Shown: piece after piece, positions 1 through 9,158 of the stretch
How positions within the stretch are numbered: position 1 is the first letter of the stretch
Layout: the number at the start of each line of letters is the position of its first letter
Source of the DNA: Hysterangium stoloniferum
Taxonomy: Eukaryota; Basidiomycota; Agaricomycetes; Hysterangiales; Hysterangiaceae
Assembly (NCBI GenBank): GCA_015178975.1
Contig: WHVD01000016.1
Coordinates: 186,001-250,000 of the forward strand
Length of the DNA: 64,000 bases
Direction: 5' to 3'
Notes under the pieces: model-generated
The model's input: the letters and a program-made list of their open reading frames with translations, nothing else
Databases searched by the model: none
What the model was told of the DNA's origin: nothing
Position numbers and translations under genes: made by a program

Positions 1-12
1 CACCGTTCATGT

Positions 13-242
13 CAGCATTTCCCACGCCGTGTATTGGACCATTTCCCGCGCCATTCACATACATAAGCAGTTCCCGCGCCCCCAGGGCACATTTCCCACG
101 ATCTTTCCAGGAGAATTTCCCGTGCCCTTCATGGACCGATTTTCACCTTTCGTGGAAGTATTTCCCACGCCCTCACTGGGACATTTTCCCCACATTTCGC
201 GGAAGTATTTCCCACACCCCTGTGAAGCCATTTCCCTGGAGA
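13..242. repeat. Degenerate ~24-bp tandem repeat
   Basis: About ten degenerate copies of a motif close to ATTTCCCACGCC occur at intervals of 20-30 bp (near 17, 41, 71, 91, 115, 140, 160, 183, 207 and 229). The phrase GTGGAAGTATTTCCCAC recurs with small changes about 47 bp apart. The short open frames here are a by-product of the repeat and show no protein family. The left edge may extend beyond the window. Confidence 0.6.
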
Positions 243-287
243 ACAATGTTAAATCCCTGGGGGAGGTCTACATGGTTTTCCGGGTTG

Positions 288-382
288 ATTAAAATAAAAT
301 ACAATGAATCAAAATAAAATACAATAAATCAAAATAAAATACAATAAATCAAATAAAATACAATAAATCCAAATAAAATATT
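288..382. repeat. AT-rich 20-bp tandem repeat
   Basis: Four to five copies of a unit near AAAATAAAATACAATAAATC run head to tail. It directly joins an LTR-E-like fragment and may be an expansion inside that LTR. No coding signal. Confidence 0.75.
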
Positions 383-485
383 ATAGATGTATCATAAAAT
401 AGAGAGAAAACAGAAATAATAAAGGGAATATAGTAAGAGCTCATCTGACTATATTTCCTGAGTGTATTTCGCCATACCTCTCACA
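383..485 (-). mobile_element. LTR-E terminal fragment
   Basis: Read on the minus strand this stretch matches the first ~100 bases of the LTRs at 15908 and 19667, starting TGTGAGAG and including the ACTATATTTCC block. It ends at CTCTCACA just before the first gag reading frame, so it either inserted there or is the 5' LTR remnant of that gag; the orientation is unresolved. Confidence 0.65.
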
Positions 486-492
486 ACTGTTG

Positions 493-2084
493 ATGAAGCC
501 CAGGACGCGATCCGAGACTATCAAAGCATCAAGTTCCACAGCACTTCAATCTGTGGCTCCCACTCCTTCGCCAAGAGTTATTCGGCCATCGCGAATTCCA
601 GTTTCTCCTTTAACCAAAACTAGAAGAACTGCAATGTCTTCAACCCGAGAACCCGAAGAAATTCGAGAAGAGGCGATCTTGCCAATTCAAGAATCCAAAT
701 CTCCTTTAACGCCTTTGCCCGAATCTCTACCTCCTGAACCTGTTACGTCTGATGATGAAACAATGTTTTGACATTTTGGAGATGCACTCGGAAAAGTATT
801 GAAGGACCAGACGTCTTTGAAGGAGCCCGAAATCACAGTGAATAAGCCTGAAGAGTTTACTGGAGAAGAACCTTTGATGTTGAAGAATTTTATCGCTCAA
901 TGCGAAATGGTCTTTCGATCTCGACCAAAATCGTTTGAATCCGATCAATCAAAAATTACGATGGTAACTTCATATTTCCAGAAAACGGCTCAAGAGTGGT
1001 GGCAACCTTTTCTATTAAATCCCCTAATTCCTCCACCATCTTTCCTTGTGGATTATCTCGATTTTCTAGATGAATTATATGCTCAGTTTGGAGAAATTGA
1101 TGCAGAAGGAGAAGCTGAAGAAAAACTTGATAATCTTTGAATGAAAGCTCATCATCATGTTGCGAAGTATTCAATTCAATTTACAAGTCTTGCTGCTCAA
1201 ACTCGATATGACAAATTCACTTTACGATGACAATTTTATAAAGGACTTCCAAATCAAATTAAGGACGAAATAGTGAAGCTTCAAGTTCAGCCTGAAAGTT
1301 TTGCCAAACTGCGGACAGCAGCCCTTCGACTCAATTCTTACTATTGGATGCGAGAGAATGAACAACAATGCGAAACAGAATCAAGTTTGACTCTGCGAAG
1401 ATTTGAAAGAAGACAATCAACGACACCTACGACTTATCCTTCGACATCACGAACACCTTCGACTTCAAAACCGACAACTTCAACTGCAAAACCGACAACT
1501 TCAACTTCAAAACCGACAACTTTGACTTCAAAACCGACAACTTCGACTTCAAGAACATTTAGGCCTTTGACTCAAGTGAAACCATCTTCGACAATTTTAG
1601 GACCTGATGGACGATTACTTCCTGCCGAACGAGACAGAAGATTTAAAGAAGGGTTATGTATATTATTTGGAGAGAAAGGTCATTCGGTGAGGGATTGCCT
1701 GAAAAGAAAAACTCGTCAAATTGCAAAAGGACGAATTGTTGAAGTCCAAGATTCGACAACTCAGTCCGACCAGTCGAATCAAACATTGAATGTTAAATTG
1801 GAAAATTGGAAAAGGGATACTCTTCAGGCGTGTGAAGAGTATCGAAGAAGACTCGATCATGCCGAAAAAGATTCCTGTGTAATATTACGAGCAGTAACAA
1901 TTTCTGATTTTTTAATTATTGAACTTAAATCGAGAAAAATTCCGAAAATGAAAGCATTAATTGATTCAGGATCTAGTTATCTTTTTATGGACAAAACGTT
2001 TGCACAACAAAATAATCTATCTTTTGACCAATTGAAAAATTCGTTATCATTAAAATTAATCGATGGATCGACTCCGACATCAGG
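493..2084 (+). pseudogene. Ty3/gypsy gag-protease, element I (broken)
   Basis: A retrotransposon capsid (gag) followed by an aspartic protease. One frame runs from the ATG at 493 to 2084 but is cut by three in-frame TGA codons (769, 1138, 1228). The capsid block (about 835-1275) has the usual gypsy order of a YF.....EWW stretch and a QFYKGLP motif. A Thr/Ser/Pro/Lys repeat (PTTSTSK-like, five units) lies at about 1465-1555. The zinc knuckle near 1660-1700 has lost its second Cys (CILF...GHSVRDC), and the retropepsin motif DSGSSYLF sits near 1965. The frame then runs straight into LTR-A at 2085, so RT and integrase are gone. TGA at 1138 stands where the related gag at 3684 has a CGT arginine codon. 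Family is clear; the copy is dead. Confidence 0.85.
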
Positions 2085-2819
2085 TGTTACGACCATGTCG
2101 CAACCCTATCGGTCCCGAGGTTATCGCCACTTATCAACGATTCAAGTTACTGATTAAGTCACCACTTCGGAAACCCTCGGCCCCGAAGCTGACGTATGTT
2201 TTCACGATGATCAAACTCTGTTTACGCCCACGTCAAAATATCTCGTTTTGTCTGGTTAAACTTTTGATACGTCCCTTTTATTATGTTGATCCGTTCAATC
2301 TTATGTTTCACATATGTCTATCTATATTCGTAGTCCTTGAACTATTTCCTTTTATTGTAATCCCGCTCTCGGTTATCATCGGCCTCCGAACTAATCATAA
2401 ACTTCCCGTTCCTAGTCAAGCTTATTGTTAATACCATTTTCCGCCCTTCTCCCTGTTGGTATTTTCTAGACGCCTGTTACTTGTATATGAACCCGCTGTA
2501 GTTGTAGTTACTAGGCAATCAGAATATCGACTCAGAATACCCTCATACATCTGTAACAGTCTCATACTAAGAATCCCCCCATCCACCTTCGCGTGCGCTC
2601 GCCCACTCCCGGCCCCGACCCCTTGGCCCGACGCTCGACTTGTCCTTCGGTCCCGATCGGTATCTCACCGAAAGGAACTCCTTAGGATTAGTCTTCACCC
2701 ATCCGACATCTAAGGACACCCTACGGACATTTGCAAGGATGCAGCACATAAGCTGAAGCCAAGTCCTTCCGATCGGTCCCTGTCGGCCACCGACATTAGT
2801 CATTTTTCAGTTCTTAACA
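2085..2819 (+). mobile_element. LTR-A copy 1
   Basis: A full-length gypsy LTR, starting TGTTACGACC and ending GTTCTTAACA, close to the copies at 5339, 13326 and 20949. It abuts the protease of element I. The flanking pentamers (TCAGG and TGTAG) do not match, so this is not a clean solo insertion; one flank was probably lost by recombination. It carries the shared LTR core at 2748-2766. Confidence 0.9.
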
Positions 2820-2871
2820 TGTAGTAGCATATATGATGACATAATGCTCTCGTGCCTGTGTGTGCGTATGA

Positions 2872-3030
2872 CACCCTTTGCGTCTTGTGACTGTCACACA
2901 CCTTTGTGACTGTCATGCACTCTTGTTACTGTCATGTGCCTTTGTGACCATTGCATGCCTTTGTGACTGTTGCACGCCCTTGTGACAACTGTGACCTGTT
3001 GTGACGGCTGTCACTCATTGTGACGATTTT
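2872..3030. repeat. Degenerate 19-bp tandem repeat
   Basis: About seven units related to CTTTGTGACTGTCATGCAC run head to tail and drift progressively toward TTGTGACGGCTGTCAC. The TGTGAC word recurs throughout. Non-coding in all frames. Confidence 0.65.
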
Positions 3031-3480
3031 CCCGCGCACCATGTAATAAGCACCAGGTGGCCGGTTTTTATATTATTATATAATTATATTTATTTTTAGT
3101 TGATTATAAATATAATAATATTTTATTATAATAATATATAATATATATTTTTCGCCTTGATAATGCATGATTATTTTGCATCACATTTCATCATTGTCGG
3201 AGTTTGAAATCTCATGTGAATATCATGTGATCTTTTTGTGCCTTGTGAATAAGCGCTGAGTCGTCGGCATATTAATCAAAAAAGAATAAAAGGTAGAAAT
3301 TTGATAACTTGCTCAATTTATAAGAAGAAAATACAAAATAAATTGCATAAATTCAAGATAAATCAAGGCAATATTGTACAATTTTATCATCGCAATATAA
3401 TTACATTTAAATATTCTTTTTCACAATTTGTTAGGGGAAATTGTTTTAAAAAATGGAAAAGGCTTAGAAATACATAACAC
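3031..3480. other. AT-rich stretch, no gene seen
   Basis: Very AT-rich sequence with runs of TATAAT-like words and no credible reading frame, between a minisatellite and an LTR-B fragment. It resembles decayed LTR or intergenic repeat DNA, but I cannot assign it. Confidence 0.5.
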
Positions 3481-3648
3481 CTATGACCCCTCAACCCACG
3501 AACCCTGCCTGGACTCCCCAAAATTCCCATCCACCTGTCTGAAATTGGACAACACGATCTTGTGAGGGTGCAGCCTATAAGCTGAAGCCAAGTCCTACCA
3601 GATATCCCACAGGTTTCTCTGGAAACCTGCCATGTACGTACCCTAACA
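3481..3648 (+). mobile_element. LTR-B 3' fragment (5' LTR of gag B1)
   Basis: The 3' portion of LTR family B, ending ACCCTAACA, with the shared core at 3577-3595. It lies 35 bp upstream of a gag start codon in the same arrangement as LTR-A and gag in element III, which sets the sense orientation of family B. Confidence 0.8.
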
Positions 3649-3683
3649 GTATTTTCTGACTAAGACTCGCAGATTGTTTCAAC

Positions 3684-4707
3684 ATGCCACCAAGAAGAAA
3701 AGCGTATGCACAGGCATCCTTACCTGGACTGTCGACTCTTCATTCCCCGTTAACTTTGTATACCAGCCAGATGCTTGCAAACCAATCGGAAGCCATGGAA
3801 GAAGCCCGTATCGAAGAAGTCCCAGAAAACCAGGATGAATCCAAGCACAAGGACAAGTCCGTGGCCCCCAACAAGGGCAAAGGTGTCGAAAATCCTCCGT
3901 CCAGCGATCAACTGCCACTTTTGGATCCTGCCTCTGAGTATTTAGCAATCACTTTAGAAAGGTTGATGAATCATATGCTCGGAGAAGGTAAAAAGAAAGA
4001 TCCAGAACCCCTGCAGTCAAAAGTCAATGCTCTGGAACCCTTCATGGGTTCCAACCCAAACAAACTCTCTACTTTCCTCATGCAATGTCGCTTCAATTTC
4101 CACAATCGATCCACCGCATTCTCCATGGACTCCCGAAAAGTCAACTATGCACTTTTGTACTTGTTGGGATCTGTGTTGAAATGGTTCAAACCAGCTTTTA
4201 GTGGACTTTCCAAAGAAGAGCCGCTTTGGCTCAAAGATTGGGATGCTTTTGTTGAGGAGCTTGAAACCAACTTTGGCCCATATGACCTGACAGGAGAAGC
4301 CAAGAACAGTCTCACAAATCTTCGTATGAAGGACATGTAGCACATCACGGACTACATCGTCCAATTCAATAATCTTGCAGCTCATTGTCAGTGGGGCAAT
4401 CCCGCTCTCCGCCACCAATTCTATGCCAGTCTGCCATCCCACCTTAAAGACGAAGTCTCGAAAGGAGAAGATGGCAAGCCAAAAACCCTGTCCCGTATGC
4501 ACCTCAAAGCTGAAAATGCAGATGCACATTATTGGGAATGTCATGCAGAAGTTGCCTGCGAGACCTCTGTGGACAAGGTAAACAAGTCCAGGGCCAATAA
4601 AACCAACAACAACAACTCGTCAACCAGCAACCAGAACTCCACACAATCCAACAAGAAGAACGATAAAAAGTCTTCTAACAACAACAACAACAACAACAAC
4701 AACAACC
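3684..4707 (+). pseudogene. Ty3/gypsy gag B1 (broken)
   Basis: Capsid protein of an LTR-B gypsy element. The frame opens at the ATG at 3684 (MPPRRK) and carries the capsid motifs FLMQCRFNF, ALLYLLGS and WLKDWDAFVEELETNF. A TAG at 4338-4340 interrupts it where the copy at 15270 and gag III read CAG (Gln); beyond the stop the same frame continues through YIVQFNNLAA and an Asn-rich linker ending in a run of ten Asn codons. At 4708 it is cut off by the truncated 5' LTR-A of element III, so the zinc knuckle and pol are missing. It is most similar to the copy at 14897. Confidence 0.88.
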
Positions 4708-4954
4708 GTATGTTTTCGCGAAGATCAAACTCCGTTTATGCCCACGTCAAAATAACTCGTATTGTCTGGTCAAACTTTGATACGTCCCCTTTTATTATGT
4801 TGATCCGTTCAATCTTATGTTTCATATATGTCTATCTATATTTGTAGTCCTTGAACTATTTCCTTTTATCGTAATCCTGCTCTCGGTTATCATCGGCCTC
4901 CAAACTAATCATAAACCTCCCGTTCCTAGTCAAGCTTATTGTTAATACCGTTTT

Positions 4955-6372
4955 TGTTAGGGCAACACTAACAAGGCTACCAAACACAAGATAAAACACA
5001 GAGATATGAAATGAAGAGGAGACAGCTCAATGACAGGGGAGATCACACTTGTTTTAGTGAAATTCCTAAGAGATTGAAACTAAAGATCAACTATGTACAT
5101 GCCCCTATTTATACTATTTATTTAATATTTTTTATTGATGAAAAATCTAAGAAGAATACTAAAAATGTCATGTATGCACCTTACATTGCATAGCTGCGCT
5201 TCGGTGCTTATGTAATCCCGTGCGGCGCTGTGTAGGTCCGCGCGGCATTTCGACCTTTGCGTAGGCTCCGACTGTTGTTGTAGTGACGGTGCACAAGGAC
5301 GCCTCCATGGACACACAGTGCTTCGCACTGTGTGTCTGTGTTAAGAACTGGAAACTGACTAATGTCGGTGGCCGACAGGGACCGATCGGAAGGACTTGGC
5401 TTCAGCTTATGGGCTGCGCCCTCGCAAATATCCGCAGGATGTCCTTAAATTTCGGGCGGGCGAAGACTAGTCCTAGTGAGTACCTTTCGGCGTGATACCG
5501 ATCGGAATCGAAGGACAAGTCGGGCGTCGGGCCAAGGGGTTGGGGCCGGGAGTGGGCGAGCGCACGCGAAGGCGGATGGGGGAAGTCTTAGTATGAGACT
5601 GATACAGGTGTATGAGGGTATTCTGAGTCGATATTCTGATTGCCTAGTAACTACAATTACAGCGGGTTCATATACAAGTAACAGGCGTCTGGAAAATACT
5701 AATGGGGAGAAGGGCGGAACACGGTATTAACAATAAGCTTGACTAGGAACGGGAAGTTTATGATTAGTTCGGAGGCCGATGATAACCGAGAGCGGAATTA
5801 CGGTAAAAGGAAATGGTTCGAGGACTACAAATATAGATAGACATATGCGAAACATAAGATTGAAACGGATCAACATAATAAAGGGGACGTATCAAAGTTT
5901 GACCAGACAATACGAGTTATTTGACGTGGGCGTAAATGGAGTTTGATCTTCGCGAAACATTCGTCAGCTTCGGGGCCGATGGTTTCCGAGAGGATGACTT
6001 GAAACGTTGACAAGTGGCGATAACCCCGGGGCCGATAGGGTTGCGACACGGTCGTAACAGTCTGTTGGGGCGTAGGCGGCGCCGTCATTTACGCCGTGCT
6101 GCCATTATGTCGCATCGCGGTGCTATTGCGCCACGTCGCTGTGTTGCTGCGCGGCCGCCTCTGTATGACCATCGGGTCTTGGGTGGCAGCGTCGACCTTA
6201 TGTCGACGCCGTCGCTGTGTTATTGCACCGCGCTGCTTTTCGTGCGGGCGGCAACACAATTACGTAATCGCTCTCGTACCATGCTTGTATTGCTACATGT
6301 AGATTTAGTTAAAATAAACTAAAATCAAAAATAAATGGCAAAAAAATATATATTATATATATTGCCCTGACA
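4955..6372. mobile_element. Solo LTR-D with 5-bp TSD, interrupted by LTR-A
   Basis: Ends TGTTAGGGCA and TGCCCTGACA are near-perfect inverted repeats, flanked by the duplication GTTTT. Without the LTR-A inserted at 5339-6059 it is ~690 bp. Unlike the neighbouring LTRs it is very rich in CpG (for instance 5195-5300 and 6060-6260). No protein-coding potential was recognised. Orientation is unknown because no internal domain of this family is present. Confidence 0.8.
5339..6059 (-). mobile_element. Solo LTR-A with TSD GTCTG
   Basis: A full-length LTR-A on the minus strand, reading TGTTAAGAACTG at its left edge and GTCGTAACA at its right edge. The pentamer GTCTG flanks it exactly (5334-5338 and 6060-6064). 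It sits inside LTR-D, which sits inside another LTR-A. Shared core at 5392-5410. Confidence 0.95.
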
Positions 6373-6794
6373 GTTTTCCGCCCTTCTCCCCATTAGTATT
6401 TTCTAGATGCCTGTTACTTGTATATGAACCCGCTGTAGTTGTAGTTACTAGGCAATCAGAATATCGACTCAGAATACCCTCATACGCCTGTAACAGTCTC
6501 ATACTAAGAATCCCCATCCACCTTTGCGTGTGCTCGCCCACTCCTGGCCCTGACCCCCTTGGCCCGACGCTTGACTTGTCCTCCAATTCCGATCGGTATT
6601 TCGCCGAGAGGAGCTCTTTAGGATTAGTATTCGCCCGCCCGAAATTTAAGGACACCCTACGGATATTTGCGAGGGCGCAGCACATAAGCTGAAGCCAAGT
6701 CCTTCCGATTGGTCCCTGTCGGCCACCGACATTTAGTCAGTTTTTAGTTCTTAACAGTATATTCTGATTTCACACTCACATTTTCTGTTTAATT

Positions 6795-8093
6795 ATGCCT
6801 CTGAGAAGAAATGCCAAGCCAAGCAGTGAAGCAGAATCTTCCACTCTCAAGTCTCCTTTCCTGTATACAGTCCGAGCTACTCAGTGAACCCCGCTACCAG
6901 AAACCTCCAAAGAATCTCGCTTTGTGGAGATTACCGGCGATGCTGAAGAAGTAACTGAAGCAACCGATCCTGAAGCAACTGAGGAGATTAACAATCAACC
7001 AGTTTCGGAACACGAACCCAAGGATGGTGACCAACCTCAGGCTAGTGGCTCCAAGAAGTCCGCAAAAAAGAAACCGGCTCTCGACCCTGAAGAGACATGG
7101 GAATTGTTTTCAGGTACTCTAGGATCCCTTAACGAATTCCTTAACAGCAATATCAAGGAAATGGAATCTGGGCAAACCCGAGTCAACAAACCCAAGCCAT
7201 TCACTGGCTCAAACCCGAAGAAATTGCCGACATTTCTTATGCAATGTCGATTCAACTTTCAGGACCACCCGGCTGCATTCGCAATGGATGACCGAAAGGT
7301 AAACTTCGCACTCTCATACCTTAAGGATTCCGCAGCAGCCTGGTTTGAACCCGCATTCTCTGGCCTCACCTCTGAAGACCCCAATTGGCTTCACGATTGG
7401 GATGCCTTTGTCGAGGAACTCGAAACCAACTTCAGTCCCTACGACCAAACCGGCGATGCCGAAACCACACTTTCTAATCTCAAAATGAAAGACACTCAGC
7501 GCATCACCAATTACATCGTCCAGTTCAACAACCTCGCCGCGCGTTGCGACTGGGGTGATTCGGCCCTCCATTACCAGTTTTACTCCGGCCTTCCGTCTCG
7601 CCTCAAAGACAAAGTTTCCAAAGGAGAAACCGGCAAGCCGAAGACCCTCCCTCTCATGTGTCTGAAAGTCCAAAATGCAGACGCCCAATACTGGGAACGA
7701 CATTCGGAAATTAGTCGCGAAAACCCCTCAGACAAAAAATCATCGGACAATAAGAACGCCAACAAGTCTGGTAATCAAAACACCAACAACAGTGGCAACT
7801 CGAACTCCGATAAAAAGCCTGAAAACAAAGGGGCTAACGACAAAAAAGGCAAGGGAAAACAGTCGAATAAGTCTCAAGACAAAGACAAACCCGACTTAAC
7901 CGGCAAACTCAGCTCCGATGGCAAGCTTCTACCACAGGAAAAGCAATGCCGAATGGACAACAACCTTTGTTTGTTGTGCGCAGATCCCGGACACCGAGTC
8001 GCTGCATGCCCAAAAGCCACAAAAGCCCAATTGGCCAATACAGCCACGACCTCATCACCGGCCAAGCCAGCTGCCGAGTCGAAAAAAGATTAA
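6795..8093 (+). pseudogene. Ty3/gypsy gag of element III
   Basis: Capsid-nucleocapsid of the chromovirus. I place the start at the ATG at 6795 (MPLRRN), matching the start of gag B1. An in-frame TGA at 6882-6884 breaks the N terminus, after which the frame is open to the TAA at 8091. Capsid motifs are FLMQCRFNF, ALSYLKDSAAAWFEPAF and WDAFVEELETNFSPYD; an Asn/Lys/Ser-rich linker follows; and an intact CCHC zinc knuckle (CLLCADPGHRVAAC) is encoded near 7970-8015. The last codons are AAA AAA GAT TAA, a run of six A just before the stop, after which protease lies in the -1 frame. Apart from the single TGA this is the best preserved gag in the window. Confidence 0.9.
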
Positions 8094-8354
8094 GCAACTC
8101 TCTGGATTCCATGTGTTTGGAGAGTTGCGTTGAATCTCCTCGCATACCGGAAAATTGTCACCTTAACACATCCACCTTGTATGATCCTAATTCTTTGTTC
8201 ATAAACCTTACTTCGGAACCTCTCAGGAATCTCACTTTTCGAGCTCTCATAGATTCAGGCTCAACCCATTGTTTTATAGATACAAGTTTTTCCCGAAAAA
8301 ATCAGTTAAAAACCTATGCAATAGATCCAATTCCGCTCCGACTCTTTGATGGTA
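8088..8354 (+). pseudogene. Element III protease, N-terminal part of pol
   Basis: The -1 frame relative to gag, open from about 7940 and overlapping the gag end. It encodes a retropepsin-like segment, ALIDSGSTHCFIDTSF near 8245-8290, followed by PLRLFDG, and is then interrupted by the LTR-B solo insertion. With LTR-B and one TSD copy discounted (809 bp), the frame matches the RT frame downstream, so the insertion split a single pol frame. Confidence 0.85.
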
Positions 8355-9158
8355 TGTTAGGATACACACACAGGCCGGGTCTCCGGAGAAACCTGCGGGA
8401 TATCCGGTAGGACTTGGCTTCAGCTTATAGGCTGCGCCCTCGCTAGATCGTGTTGTCCAATTTCAAACAGATGGACAGGGATCCCGGGGAGTCCGGGCGG
8501 GGTTCGTGGGTCATGGGTCGTAAGTCGGGTCGTGGGTCGTGAGTCGAGTTGGTTGAGAGAGATAGATGCGCCGGAGCCCGTGGGCTCCGACTAGTGCGAG
8601 CGATGTGAATCGAGTAAGGTTTTAGAGTGGAAAATATTATTAGATTACTGGGGGGAATCTAAGCTAATTTTCTGACTGGATTGTATGTACAACATCTGCC
8701 AGTTTATATAGACCGTGGAATGCATGACATACCAAATCCAGTAATAACAAACAAAACTAACAAAACATGAAACGGGAATAGTAAACACCAAATTGGTGTT
8801 AGGAATGGAACGGAACGGAGCGGAGTCCAAATCGTGACAAAGCATAACCCATAACAGGAAACGGAGCGGGAGCGGAGTTCTAAATTGTGACAGGTCATTT
8901 GACTAAAACGGGAACGGGGCTCGATTAGAGCGGTGACGGGGACCGGTGACTGATGCGTGGGACGAAGACGGACATAGACAAAGACGGAGTCCGGGGGAAG
9001 TCCAGTGACTGATATGTGTCGTAATGAGGTCGAACGTAACAAGTCTTGACGTAATGGAGTCCGGGCGGGAAATCCTATAAACAGACGATTGGTGCTTGTA
9101 GCGCGTGGGGGCGTACGGGTTAGTGCCCGGAGTCCGGCAGGATTGTCCGGTCATAACA
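8355..9158 (-). mobile_element. Solo LTR-B with TSD TGGTA
   Basis: An 804-bp LTR-B on the minus strand. Left edge TGTTAGGATACAC, right edge CGGTCATAACA; the pentamer TGGTA flanks it at 8350-8354 and 9159-9163. It is inserted in the protease coding region of element III. Shared core at 8410-8428. Being complete and bounded by a perfect TSD, it defines family B. Confidence 0.95.

Larger units (their letters stand above)
4708..6756 (+). mobile_element. 5' LTR-A of element III, split by LTR-D
   Basis: Two pieces of one LTR-A: 4708-4954 and 6373-6756. The first ~90 bases of the LTR are missing at the junction with gag B1. The pieces match 13418-13670 and 13666-14049 of the 3' LTR. They are separated by LTR-D, whose insertion duplicated the target GTTTT (4950-4954 and 6373-6377). 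The element's gag starts 39 bp downstream. Differences from the 3' LTR are mostly C/T and G/A changes. Confidence 0.88.
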
